From: Timema cristinae
Lineage: Eukaryota > Arthropoda > Insecta > Phasmatodea > Timematidae
NCBI GenBank assembly: GCA_039000515.1
Contig: JBCFYV010000012.1
Location: 37,070,387-37,134,386 of the forward strand
Direction of reading: 5' to 3'
Length of the DNA stretch: 64,000 bases
Shown here: piece after piece, positions 54,295 through 64,000 of the stretch
Position numbering within the stretch: the first letter of the stretch is position 1
Layout of the letters: each line of letters opens with the position of its first letter
Translations under genes and position numbers: made by a program
The notes under the pieces: generated by a model
Databases searched by the model: none
Told to the model about the DNA's origin: nothing
Seen by the model: only the letters and a program-made list of their open reading frames with translations

Positions 54295-54396
54295 ATGGCG
54301 ATCCTACTACACATATTTCTTGTGGTCATTGCTGTTCGTGCTACGGGTGGCGTCGTCCAAGGAGAAAGTGTTTTATCGGTAGCGTTGATATCGTGA
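54295..54396 (+). CDS. Candidate signal-peptide exon (weak)
   Basis: A 33-codon ORF opens with a favourable start context (TTACCATGGCG) and encodes MAILLHIFLVVIAV, RATGGVVQGES. That is a plausible secretory signal: a short n-region, a ~12-residue hydrophobic core and small residues after it. A possible splice donor GTAGCG lies at 54379, before the in-frame stop. No downstream exon is recognised in the next kilobase and no promoter can be assigned. It could be chance, since about 30 codons is short. This is my only host-exon candidate in the window. Confidence 0.2.
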   Translation: MAILLHIFLVVIAVRATGGVVQGESVLSVALIS

Positions 54397-54399
54397 CTC

Positions 54400-55420
54400 C
54401 AATTGGCTGTTATTTCTTACACCCGGTAGTGAGAGTGTATCTGGGACAACCGCCCGATACTTGGCTGGACGTGAGCTATATCGAAACATGCAACTCGTCT
54501 GACACCCACCGTCGTTTGTTCATTATTCAATGGGGCTACTGCCTAAGTAGTTGAGATTGGGTTGGTTAAATCTTGACAAAAACCTTGAGCAATACACGAG
54601 TTTGATGTATTTTATATACATGAATAGACTTGTAGAACTAGTTTAAAAGTGGTGACGCTTCCTTCCCGCTCTGAAAAGTCCAAAAATCCACTACATTTCG
54701 GTTGATCATTCATTAATATCTAAATGGTCGGGAAACAAAAAGTAACCGTATAGGAACGTAGAATAGATAATTTTGAATCGAATAATGGGATTTAATATGG
54801 AGGTCACAACACATTGTATTGGTATTTGAATTTTCCTCCTCTCCTGTTCGTTCTCTTACTGACGGAATGCTTCTTCATCTAGTAACATTATAAAAACTTG
54901 GTTTCGGACGTTTATTAATTTCTCCTAGATTATTCTAGCTCCATAAATGAGGCAAATTACATTTTATACAGGGCTGCCCCTAAAATGTAAAACAGTCGAA
55001 ATAATAGATGTACGTTATGTTTGGAAATAACAGGGAAAAAACAGAATATTCGTTAAAAACCACTATAGTATTGTAATTGTATTATAAGTGGTATTATAAT
55101 ATTATTAATTTGGGGCATTAACTAACCCCAAGCTTTAAATAATAGGGCTTTGCACAGAAGAACAATATAACTAAAAAACTAAGTACAATGATTCTAACAT
55201 GTCTTACGGCCCTTTCCCTTTTTTATCCGTAAATAGGGCTGAATATATTCCCCATTATGGCCAAACAATCCTGTTCTAAACACCAATGACATGACTTTAC
55301 AATAGTCATTTTTACTTTGGACGAAATTTTACTCCTTTATACTGTCTCCAAGTGTCTGGTTAGTGGGGCTTTCTTCTGAAAAACCTGGAAATCACAAGTA
55401 ATTTTGTATTGAAAAAATAG
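54400..55420. other. Spacer, nothing recognised
   Basis: No repeat or further exon recognised. Confidence 0.45.
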
Positions 55421-55423
55421 TTC

Positions 55424-55550
55424 TGATTCATTAGTTCAGTCGGTAGCCTGTCTGCTTACTAAATTAAGGGTCTTAGATTCGATTCATGACATGTCCAAGA
55501 TATGTATCATGGGTGAATTTGTGGTGAGGCGACTGAATGTTTCGTCTTTT
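55424..55550 (+). repeat. SINE-C
   Basis: ATTAGTTCAGTCGGTAGCCT, TTACTAAATTAAGGGTCTTA, B box AGATTCGATTCATGAC and GTATCATGGGTGAATTTGTG. The last part is shortened. Confidence 0.78.
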
Positions 55551-55576
55551 AAAGAGACTAGCTTGTAAGCTCACAC

Positions 55577-55830
55577 CCGCCTCGGTGGCGTCGTTGGCTA
55601 ACGCGCTTGTCGTGTTGAGCCCGACTGCTGAGGACGGGGAGATCGAGGTTCGAATCTCGGTGAACGGGGGGGGGGGGTGTTCCTAAATAGTTTTCCACTC
55701 CCTCCACGCAAATGCGGGTTCACTTCCTTTAATTCAACCTTCCCAATTCCTAATCCATTAGCGTAATTAGTACTTAAGCGTATAACCCGAATGGGTAGTA
55801 AGACGCGGTGCTAAATAATTAAAAAAAAAA
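55577..55830 (+). repeat. SINE-A, full length with perfect 13-bp TSD
   Basis: Head CCGCCTCGGTGGCGTCGTTG, B box GAGGTTCGAATCTCGG, a G-run expanded after it, CGCAAATGCGGGTTCACTTC, tail ACCCGAATGGGTAGTAAGAC, then an A-rich 3' end. TGTAAGCTCACAC flanks it exactly at 55564-55576 and 55831-55843. Confidence 0.96.
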
Positions 55831-55892
55831 TGTAAGCTCACACCGACATAAACTTTTGTTTACGTTCACCTTGTCTCACTGCTTGTCCAATG

Positions 55893-56075
55893 TTAAGGCT
55901 ATCCGCATAGCCACACTTTATTATTAGGGATAAGTACATTTTCGGGGAGGGCGAGGTGGAAACCAATCTGAGAAAAATAAATTTTCAGTATACCCGGCCG
56001 GGAATTGAACCTTGACCTTACTGTCACTGGCAAGCCAGACTAGACGAGCCTGCCCCCTTAGGCCATGTTTTCTCC
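55893..56075 (-). repeat. SINE-E, 3'-shortened
   Basis: Minus-strand GGCCTAAGGGGGCAGGCTCG, TCTAGTCTGGCTTGCCAGTG, B box AGGTTCAATTCCCGGCC and GTATACTGAAAATTT. Confidence 0.75.
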
Positions 56076-56079
56076 GGTG

Positions 56080-56445
56080 TGGGTCATCTAACTATTGAGC
56101 CACGAGGATTAAGGCCCTGCCTACCCTCTCTGGCGGTGTGTTGAACTTTCAGCTCTAAAATAGATGGCGTTGCTAACGTTATACAAACTGGTGGATTCCA
56201 GCCATCAGGTTGGCAGAATTACTGGTTTGTTTAAACAACTGGGAGACTGGCGACCACGACCGGTAATCAGTAAAGGCAGCAAGCAAACTTTTTTCCAAGA
56301 ATTGAGAGAGATAAGAAGTGTAGTGCCGGACCGTAAAGTGTGTAGGCGACCAAGTTTGACTAAACGTGGGGAGACATAACGTCAAGATACAATCACACTC
56401 TCGAGCAGAAAAATTAGCCTATCCATTCCAGTCAGCTAGACGTCC
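56080..56445. other. Spacer with overlapping ORFs
   Basis: ORFs of about 70 codons on both strands (56164-56379 plus; 56179-56385 minus) have no recognised domain. Confidence 0.4.
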
Positions 56446-56447
56446 AT

Positions 56448-57262
56448 TAACCTGTAGTAGCACTTTTGAATTTAGAACCTTTTTGATGCCAAAGTTTAGT
56501 ACTAGTTTTGTACCGTTTTGTACCCGTACCCGTTTTGAGTAATTAGCATATCAACGTGGTGACTCCAGGTTAATGCTGTTGTACCACTTTTGAATTTTTT
56601 TTATACCAAAGTTTTGTACTAGTTTTGTACCATTTTGTACCCGTACCCATTTTGAGTAATTAGCATATCAAAGTGGTGACTCAAGGTTAATGCTGTTTTA
56701 CTACTTTTTAATTTTGAACTTTTTTTGATGCCGAAGTTTTGTACTAGTTTTGTACCGTTTTGTACCAGAAAGAAAAAGTATTGTACCCGTACCCGTTTTG
56801 AGTAATTAGCATATCAAAGTGAGTACTCCACGTACTCCAGGTAAATGCGGTTGTACCCCTTTTGATTTTGAACTTTTTTTTATGCCAAAGTTTTGTAATA
56901 GTTTTGTACCGTTTTGTAACACAAATAAGTTTTGTACCCGTACTCATTTTCAGTAATTAGCATATCAAAGTGGTGACTCCAGGTTAATGCTGTTGTACCA
57001 CTTTTGAATTTTTTGATGCCAAAGTTTTGTACTAGTTTTGTACCGTTTTGTAACACATAAGTTTTGTACCCGTACCCATTTTGAGTAATTAGCATATCAA
57101 AGGGGTGACTCCAGGTTAATGCTGTTGTACCACTTTTGAATATTTTCATGCCAAAGTTTTGTACTAGTTCTGTACCGTTTTGTACCCGTACCCATTTTGA
57201 GTAATTAGCATATCAAAGTGTCACGTGACTCCAGGTTAATGCTCTTGTACCACTATTGAAAT
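56448..57262 (+). repeat. Minisatellite, about 6 units of 115-147 bp
   Basis: Each unit carries AGTTTTGTACTAGTTTTGTA, CCGTTTTGTA, CCCGTACCC, TTTTGAGTAATTAGCATATC, AAAGTGGTGACTCCAGGTTA and ATGCTGTTGTACCAC. Length differences come mainly from a variable insert after TTTTGTA (A/G-rich or AACACAAATAAG). TTTGTAC and GTACC recur within each unit, so the unit itself grew from a shorter repeat. Confidence 0.95.
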
Positions 57263-57264
57263 TT

Positions 57265-57625
57265 TTTCAAATAAATATCTGGTGAGGGTAGTGATAAATA
57301 ATAATGTACACTTATTTATCAGAGAAAAATGTATTTAAGGTAAAATTAGAGATAACTTATTTTTGAAGGTTTTGTCACTAACTATAATAAATAACCTATA
57401 CGATTGAGTATGTAGCCTACGATTTTGTCGTACCATTTATTTGAGTTTATTAGTAAGCAGGTAAAATAAAAAATAACTAAAATTTAATGTGCTAAATTTG
57501 GCCACTGTGCTTTGGCTAATTTTTAAAATTTAAAGGCTAAGGAGGCAATAACATATTTTAAAAGCAGTTTCATTTCGAAGACTATAACAATTTTGACTAT
57601 AAAAATATCTGTTATTTTTATTACT
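57265..57625. other. Spacer, nothing recognised
   Basis: AT-rich sequence with no repeat match. Confidence 0.45.
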
Positions 57626-57628
57626 GAT

Positions 57629-57862
57629 ATTACCACGTCATACTACCTGTTCATGTTATACGCATATATGATAATCTAATTGGGTGATAATGAGGAAAGA
57701 AGCATTTGAGAGGTTATCTACCAGCATTTTTATTTTGGAAGATGGGGAAACAATTTAGGAAAAAACTACCCTCAATAGACTCGACCAGGATTTGCACCCC
57801 AAGTGCTCCGCTATCAGCAGGCCAATTTAACACTGTAGTGACCACTCAGCCACTGAAGTGGA
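57629..57862 (-). repeat. SINE-B, diverged
   Basis: Minus-strand CACTTCAGTGGCTGAGTGGT, CTGCTGATAGCGGAGCACTT, mutated B box GGTGCAAATCCTGG, body, and tail AACAGGTAGTATGACGTGGT. Confidence 0.72.
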
Positions 57863-58194
57863 TATCTGTTATTTAATACGGTGTTTACAGTTTTCAAACA
57901 TCTATAGGATTTACACAATTTTCCAGAAATAAATGTTTTTGGGAATAATTTTTTATCCTATTGGTAGAGTTTAACTTGAGTAATATCTCCATGGTGTCAG
58001 CCTGCAAGCAGGCTATACCAATCGAGAGGCTGCCGTATGTTGAAAAAGATAGGGCCAACATTTTCAAGCTGAGGGTGCCATGTGGTTAGCACAACGAGCC
58101 CTCCAGACTTCTATCTCAGTTTTCTAGACTGAAGCGCTACTTATTCATTCAATAATCTCCTCATTTGTCCGCACGAGGTTGATTTTGGTTCCGT

Positions 58195-58300
58195 TTCAGA
58201 CCCACTGCTTCACAGACAGAACTAGGGGCACTGGGGATCGAACTTGGGACTTCAGTATCTGAAGCCAGTAAATCTGAACACTATACAACAGAGGCGGTCG
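58195..58300 (-). repeat. tRNA-derived head, other family
   Basis: Minus-strand CCGACCGCCTCTGTTGTATA, GTGTTCAGATTTACTGGC and B box CAAGTTCGATCCCCAGT. The body toward 58140 does not match families A-F. A 7-bp-stem hairpin AGCCTGCAAGCAGGCT lies outside it near 58000. Confidence 0.55.
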
Positions 58301-58309
58301 GGTATCAAA

Positions 58310-59685
58310 TACTTACTTACTTTATGGCATAGGGAACACAAAAGTTCATTAATTTTAATGGTTTAAATATACATTTACTTATCATCGGCTTCATGTCGTG
58401 GTCAATATTGCTAAAGTGCTATGACTGAGCACTGAGTGCGTAAATTAATCAGCTCAATAACTTGACTAGTTCGATTCCCTGTTAGGTTGAAATTACTTAG
58501 TACTAGCGTGATACGAACTCGGCTAAGGCACAATAGATTTTGAACATACAATAAGTTCGTTACAGAGTGTTAGTAACATTTACTTTCAGCTAAGAGCTTT
58601 TTTTAAAAAAAAAAGTACTTGAAATATCAGAATAATCGCTGCATTGTTATATAGAAATATTTATTTGTATCTTAATTTTGATATTATTTCTACAGTAAAT
58701 AAAATAGTATCGCTGCTCATCCATTGTACTTAAATTAGTAGATACAGATAGCCTAAGCGCCAGTAATATGCATACAATTAAAAAAAACTTACCCTTTACT
58801 ACAAAATGTTAAATAATCAATTATATCTTTGATTTTCTTTGTGCGCCCTTTCTTCATAAACTTGTTATTCACAAGGATATAAAATAATATTTTGTAAATA
58901 CTTCTCCACCTCAAAATTTATACAATCCCTTGGATTTTGTTCGAAAGCAACAAAGGTCACATATTGTTAATTATATAAAAAGTAATCACCGTGGGTACTT
59001 ATTGTTCGGTATTCGATACATTTCTTCCGAAACGAGCGCACAAACTGCGAGAATGCAACAGGTTCAAATTAAAAGTAATCACATTTAACACGCTAATAAA
59101 ATAAAATTAACATTTTCACATCTTGACTACCAAAAACTTTGTTCATTAACTTTTTGAAAAATAACTTATTCCAAAGTCCAATGAGAGTCAAATCCTAGAC
59201 CGTAAAATAAAAACTAGTATATAAAATTATACTGAGAACGTCTCCAAATTACATTTAGACCAAATTTTATTTAAAATAACTATGTTTGATATGAGCAGGA
59301 ATGTTTATTTTTATTTATTATAATAGTGGATTAAAAATTCAATGTACAGTAGTTTTCATATACTTTGAATACTCTTATTATTACAACGTGTAGTGCTAAA
59401 GAATGAGAAAACTCAAGAAAGAATATAAGATAAGAGTGACGAATTTTACATGTTTTACTGTCTCAGTCAAATAAGGGCTAATGTCATAAAACTTTGTGTA
59501 TGGAGAAGCATGTGGCTTTTTCTTTGAAAATAATGTATCACTAAAGTAATACTCTCATTGAAGTAAGTAGGGACCAACTATATTTATTCACACAGCAGGA
59601 AGACTTTGTGAGTATTTTAGTTACTGAATATATTAAGATGTTTAATTGTTTATATTTAATTACGCAAATTTTCATAATTGGACAT
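58310..59685. other. Spacer, nothing recognised
   Basis: Very AT-rich. No ORF with a domain and no repeat match. Confidence 0.45.
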
Positions 59686-59689
59686 TGGC

Positions 59690-60300
59690 CCTTCTTATCC
59701 TAACGTACATGGTATTAATGTTTCTTTGACTCAAGAAGGTCACAGAGATTAGTTTAACCCTCCATTGCCGCCTGCATTCCGATACAGCAGGTTAGCCAAC
59801 GCTTGCAAAATGATACTAGCTTGTAAATGGGTAATGATCATACTAACGGCACCTATTATCAGCTATGACAACTAGTTGCAGAAGGAAAAGTTGTATTTAA
59901 AACCATGTATTTTGACTAGAGAGTCGACTTGGGAGTCGTTAGAGCTCAATATCGTCGTGATTATTGAAGCTAACCCAAATTTAAAAATATGTCTAAAAAG
60001 AAAAAGAAATTATTCATTAAATAGTATGTTATAAACAAACACTCTAGCTTAATTGTACAAAGAAAATAAATAAATCCATTAATAATTTTTGTTTTCCCAT
60101 TTAAAATGCATTGAAATGGAAACATTTTAATGAAAATATTTCAATAACTATTTTTAGCATGGTTTGAAAATTCCATAAGAATTATGAAAGATGCCCAGAT
60201 ATGTTACTAAAATAAATAAAAAAAAAACAATGTAGAATCATTAAATATATTTTGTTTTAAATTCTTTTGTTTAGAACCGTGCATTTATGGGTAGGCAGGG
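59690..60300 (+). repeat. Long inverted repeat, left arm
   Basis: The reverse complement of 61490-62090 aligns to it in order: TACATGGTATTAATG, GATACTAGCTTGTAAATGGG, AAGTTGTATTTAAAACCATG, CTCAATATCGTCGT, TTATAAACAAAC, GGTTTGAAAATTCCATAA and GGGTAGGC. I judge identity to be roughly three quarters. The outer end is uncertain. Confidence 0.85.
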
Positions 60301-60832
60301 CCTTAAGAGGTGTTAGAGGTCAAATGGTTTTATTTTGTTGCCTACTGTACATTTTATAAACACAAACTTTATTTAGTGACCACCCGAGATTGAACCCGAA
60401 TCCTTTTTAGCACCTAAAATAAGCCTCCCAAACCACTCATCCATAATATCAACATTGACCTAGAAAAAGTTGTGTTACAGAGAAAAGACTATACATTTTA
60501 ACACCTTAAAAAAGGGGGAGAGATTGGAGAAGGGGTTGCGAATGCCAATGGCCAAATCTGATGTATAACTACCGGCCCCAGGAAAGTACGGTGAGTGGTT
60601 GTTTCGGGAGCTGGTTGCCATGGAAACGTCGCTATTAAAAAAAAGTGGGGGGAAGGGGTTTCTTAGAGAGCGTCGTTTTGTTCATGTCTTCGAACACTTC
60701 TTAGGTGTGCACCCGGACCTTAAATACGCTTCGCTCGGTGCATGCAAAAATGGGACTTATGCGCTCAATATGCACTTTATAAACACACGGGCATATCAGC
60801 ACTTCTTTCATATTCTTACTTAACCTAGAGCA
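60301..60832. other. Central spacer of inverted repeat, left part
   Basis: Includes a minus-strand tRNA-like fragment at 60375-60445 (B box CGGGTTCAATCTCGGG, A-like GAGTGGTTTGGGAGG). A 74-codon ORF at 60599-60823 has no recognised domain. Confidence 0.5.
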
Positions 60833-61045
60833 TTATTATTATTATTAGCACCGCGTCTTACTACCCATTCGGGTTGTACGCACTTACACTAATGTGTAAT
60901 GGTCGGGTGATTGTGAGATGAAATGAAGGACCTACAGTTTTAACGTGGAATCCGAACCACGGTGGAGGCCTGGCATTCCCCACATTCACAAGATGTCTTG
61001 TCAGAGGTGAAGGAAGGGTTTGGTAATCAGATAAATCTGTGCCGG
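60833..61045 (-). repeat. SINE-D, 5'-truncated with 8-bp TSD
   Basis: The copy runs from a short (TAA)n tail through the body and stops at GTGCCGG, exactly where the tRNA-like head should begin, so both A and B boxes are missing. CTAGAGCA flanks it at 60825-60832 and 61046-61053. Confidence 0.93.
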
Positions 61046-61148
61046 CTAGAGCAATAACTCCAAACAATCCTCACAAAATCCTGCCATTGTCTGGATTCGA
61101 ATCAGGGATGTGGGAAGGCTAGGAGAGGGGGATGATGAAAGAAGGAAC

Positions 61149-61285
61149 ATAATGTATCCCGGGTTCGATTATCAGTATGGTAGAAAAATTTATAATTAGT
61201 GAAAAGTAAGTGATAGAGGGTTGGGTGTTGTGTCTGTTCTTGATAAATTATAGCTTACAAATCTTGTGCTTATATGAAAATGTTG
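61149..61285 (+). repeat. SINE-C, 5'-truncated
   Basis: It starts at the B box (CCCGGGTTCGATTATCAG) and continues with ATTTATAATTAGTGAAAAG, GGTTGGGTGTTGTGTCTG and TCTTGTGCTTATATGAAAATG. Confidence 0.7.
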
Positions 61286-61489
61286 TCAAATTTAAGTTTA
61301 CAGGAACCGGTGAACTGATTTAATTTTGCTTAATGATGTAATTTTGTCAGTTAATTAATTCTGTGGACTTAGATTTTACATCTGAGAAACTTAACATTCT
61401 TGATTGTTATGAGAGATTCGCACGTTTTGAAAGTTTGATGACTTGATGATTGTACAAATAACTATTGGAGAAGGAATGTTAGTTAGGTT

Positions 61490-62090
61490 GAGCCTACCTA
61501 TGAATTTATGGTTCGAAACAAAAACAAAATATCAAAAAAAGGTATATAATAATTCAATATTGTAGTTTCTTATTTATTTGAGTAGCTCTAACATATATGG
61601 GAATTTCTCATAATCTTTATGGAATTTTCAAACCACATAACAATTTAATGACATATTTTAGTTAAACATTTTTCTATCTCAATGAATTTAAATGAGAAAT
61701 TAAAAATTATCTATTTATTTTATTTGGGAAATTAATATAATTGGTTTGTTTATAACTAGATATTGAGTGACTAATTTATTCTTTTTTAAAAATTTATTTT
61801 GATATTGGGGCTTAGTTAAATACGACGATATTGAACTATAACGATTCCTTAGTAAAAACTAAAAATACATGGTTTTAAATACAACTACCTCTACAATTAG
61901 TTATTTTAATAGATAAGATTAAGTATGATTATTACTCATTTACAAGCTAGTGTCGTTTTGTGATAGTGGCCAACTTGCTGTAGGAATTTGAAGGCATTGG
62001 AGCTAATAAATGCGACCCCTCACCTTCTTTAGTCGATAATTCAAGGGAAATGTGTCTTGGAAACAAATACTATGTATGGGGGGATTTTTT
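61490..62090 (-). repeat. Long inverted repeat, right arm
   Basis: Partner of 59690-60300 in opposite orientation. Matching plus-strand blocks include TATGGAATTTTCAAACCACA, GTTTGTTTATAACTA, CGACGATATTGAACTATAAC, CATGGTTTTAAATACAACT and CATTTACAAGCTAGTGTCG. Confidence 0.85.
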
Positions 62091-62235
62091 TAAAACAATG
62101 GCACTTGAACAAAATATTTACCACAGGCTTCTAATCTTAAAAAAACTATAAAAACCAAACCAAACAAAGATTGTTAGCAAAGCTGTAAATATCTTCCGTG
62201 TCTAGAATTATTAATAGTATTATTATCTTTAGTGG

Positions 62236-62760
62236 TGGTGAACTTAAAAAGAGATGTGGTGGAATGAACAGGTGAAATAAGCTGCGAGGGGGAAAAAAAA
62301 GCATACAAACGAATGATTGCTGTAAAGAGCAAAACAGAACGTAAGAGGTTGCGGGACATACAAAGATAAAAAGATAAATGTAAAAAGGTAGTAGAGAAAA
62401 TTAAATAGCAAATGAGACTAAAAGGAGAAATAACGCAGAATGATTTTAAAATAAATAAGAAATTGTTGTGGAAGTGGGTAAAAAGAACGGAACAAAGAGT
62501 TCAAGGGAAGGCCTATGTCATTCAGAATGAACTTGGTGAGATGATCTGGGATGATAACAGTATAAGAGAGCGATGCAGCGAGTATTTAGAACAATTGCAT
62601 GGCGACGACATAGATAAAGTATCAGAAATTATGGAAAATGTTATGATGAGTGAAAACATTAATGAGGCTGAAGTGTTAAAGCCATGAATGTAATAAATAA
62701 TGACAAAACTTCAAGCGTAGATGGGATCTGGAGAAAGAGTACGATCGGGGAGTATGTTAT
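62236..62760 (+). pseudogene. LINE ORF2 fragment, endonuclease-RT linker to RT start
   Basis: A 91-codon open stretch (62412-62687) reads KLLWKWVKRTEQRVQGKAY, then VIQNELGEMIWDDNSIRER and CSEYLEQLHGDD. This is the 'FW..VK..R ... I.NE.G....D...I..RW.EYFE.L' linker typical of non-LTR ORF2 proteins. Upstream, in shifted frames, WWNEQVK and KAYKRMIAVKSKTE match the preceding segment. Downstream VINNDKTSSVDGI matches the start of the RT domain (GKAPGVDGI). The piece is truncated at both ends with stops and shifts. Confidence 0.82.
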
Positions 62761-62784
62761 GGAATATTCTAAGGGACTATGATG

Positions 62785-62966
62785 TGGTTGCATGTTTGGG
62801 AAATATCGTAGTTTAAGCCCCGTTCTGAGACTATTGAGGGTGTTTTTTTCCTAAATTGAAAATGCTTATCACTCAAATGCGGGGTGAATTTTCTCTAAAT
62901 TCTACCTTAATGAGACATACTCAATTAGTATATTTAAATAAATGCTTATCGCCCGGATAAGTAGTT
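62785..62966 (+). repeat. SINE-B, 5' part (interrupted)
   Basis: GTGGTTGCATGTTTGGG, a decayed B box (TTTAAGCCCCGTTC), TATTGAGGGTGTTTTTTTCC, ACTCAAATGCGGGGTGA, and tail start CGCCCGGATAAGTAGTT. It resumes after the SINE-B at 62967. Confidence 0.75.
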
Positions 62967-63199
62967 TTTTCTAGCACTGCGTCTTACCACCCGTTCAGGT
63001 TATGCACTTATGTACTAATTACGCTAATGGTGTTGGGGATTAGGAACGTTATATTTAGAGGAAGTGTACAAGCATTTTCGTAGAAGTAGAGTGGAAACGA
63101 TTTTTTTAAACCCACCCTCAGTACACCCGACCTACATTCGAACCTCGATCTCCCCGCCATCGGCATTCTAGTCTACCGCGAGAGTAGCGCCTTAGACCA
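62967..63199 (-). repeat. SINE-B inserted in another SINE-B tail
   Basis: Full-length minus-strand copy: GTGGTCTAAGGCGCTACTCT, GCCGATGGCGGGGAGATCGA, B box GAGGTTCGAATGTAGG, body and tail ACGGGTGGTAAGACGCAG. CGGATAAGTAGTT duplicates exactly at 62954-62966 and 63200-63212. Confidence 0.93.
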
Positions 63200-63212
63200 C
63201 GGATAAGTAGTT

Positions 63213-64000
63213 AAACACAGAGTGAAAAAAATATCCTTTACTATTTTCCTATCTGCACTAGAAATAAAACTGCGTTCCACTGTTAACCATTTTGTGTTAT
63301 TTCGAATATTTAATCAAGGGTATTTAAAAAAAACGTATTACCTTCAATGACTGAACATGCCCCACGAAATTTAAACCTTTAATTTAATTATTCGTTCTTT
63401 TTTACCTACGACGACTTTACTAGCTGTTTCGATTCGTCGGTTTTCTTATTTAGTTTTTTCCCTCTTCCTCCCTCCAGCACATCCTAAAGTTCATTAATAT
63501 TAATGAAACAGTCGTCCTCCATTCTAGTGTAACGAAATTTCTTCAAGTGGTAGAGTGTTTCTTTAGTTTTGCAAGACATACTTCGGTCCGGCGAACCATA
63601 TAATCGTTGTGGCTCAGCCCATAATACTATCATCTACAGTGAATCTTCTAGAGGTACAATGTGATAACTTTCTCTGTTGAGGTGTGCTATTGTTTCCAAA
63701 CGACTACACCATGGGGTCAAGTTTCCATCATTTATTCTCCTGCCCCCCTCCCCCCTATCCCCCATCCCGTCTCTTTTTTTCAGGAGTAGTGAAAGAGAAA
63801 CTTGGATATAATATAATTTGTGCACTACCTCTCAATATAATATGCAACCAGATTTGGTAGGAATAATCATTTAGAAAATGCAAACATCTCTTTTGACGGA
63901 CAACATTGACACTATTTTACTATATTGGTTTTATGTTATGGGTATTGATATTTGATATATTTTAATCAAAACAGAGTGTGTACATTCTATCTATATTTCC
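63213..64000. other. Window end, nothing recognised
   Basis: A polypyrimidine-rich patch at about 63465-63480 and a CCCCCCTCCCCCCTATCCCC tract near 63742. No gene or repeat recognised. Confidence 0.45.

Noticed and set aside
56880..57149. 89-codon minus-strand ORF with internal repeats
   Set aside because: It is read through the 56448-57262 minisatellite; the repeated peptide is a by-product of the DNA repeat.

Overview
This is non-coding eukaryotic DNA, almost certainly from an invertebrate animal genome assembly. It is AT-rich, has no bacterial operon architecture, no long open reading frame, and carries two placeholder gaps of exactly 100 N (11696-11795 and 53661-53760). I cannot fix the phylum from sequence alone. 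I found no host gene I would defend. The only host exon candidate is a 33-codon, signal-peptide-like ORF at 54295-54396, held at low confidence. Almost everything recognisable is a transposable element or its debris.

The dominant component is tRNA-derived SINEs, about 60 copies or fragments, which I sort into working families (labels are mine). SINE-A, SINE-B, SINE-E and SINE-D have different tRNA-like heads but end in a common 3' module: a 12-bp palindrome ACCCGAACGGGT, then AGTAAGACGCGGTGCTAA and a (TAA)n-type tail. SINE-C has a tRNA-like head but an unrelated body. SINE-F is a longer, separate family. Several copies have perfect 8-13 bp target-site duplications. Two with good duplications are 5'-truncated and lack the pol III A and B boxes.

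DNA transposons are the second component, and many can be delimited exactly because they sit in known repeats. They include: a piggyBac relic with TTAA duplications inside a SINE-B tail (7986-9059); a hAT-type MITE (27454-28230); a second hAT-like element inside a SINE-B head (30663-31143); a Tc1/mariner-like MITE (2768-3017); a PIF/Harbinger-like element with a MADF-domain relic, splitting an ~82-bp minisatellite with TAA duplications (16572-18123); a 1.45-kb TIR element with another TIR element nested in it (18585-20031); and a Harbinger-like element with TAA duplications inside a SINE-A that itself collected two SINE-D copies (45182-46610).

Retroelement debris includes two LTR-like copies (297-852 and 42473-43193) and three LINE ORF2 fragments (33622-33990 minus, 38717-39000 minus, 62236-62760 plus). 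Other structures are a large imperfect inverted repeat (59690-60300 against 61490-62090), a ~130-bp minisatellite (56448-57262), a three-copy dispersed repeat of unknown type (22330-22890, 34021-34675, 34684-35125), and a degraded relic of an uncharacterised invertebrate protein family (50885-51600 minus).

Region by region: 1-15 kb is SINEs with the piggyBac and LTR copies; 15-20 kb is the nested TIR/minisatellite complex; 20-32 kb is SINEs with hAT elements; 32-40 kb is LINE and unknown repeat debris; 42-47 kb holds the second LTR and the Harbinger-like/SINE nest; 49-54 kb holds the uncharacterised relic and SINEs; 56-62 kb holds the minisatellite and inverted repeat; 62-64 kb is a LINE fragment and nested SINEs. 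The nesting gives a relative order of insertions.
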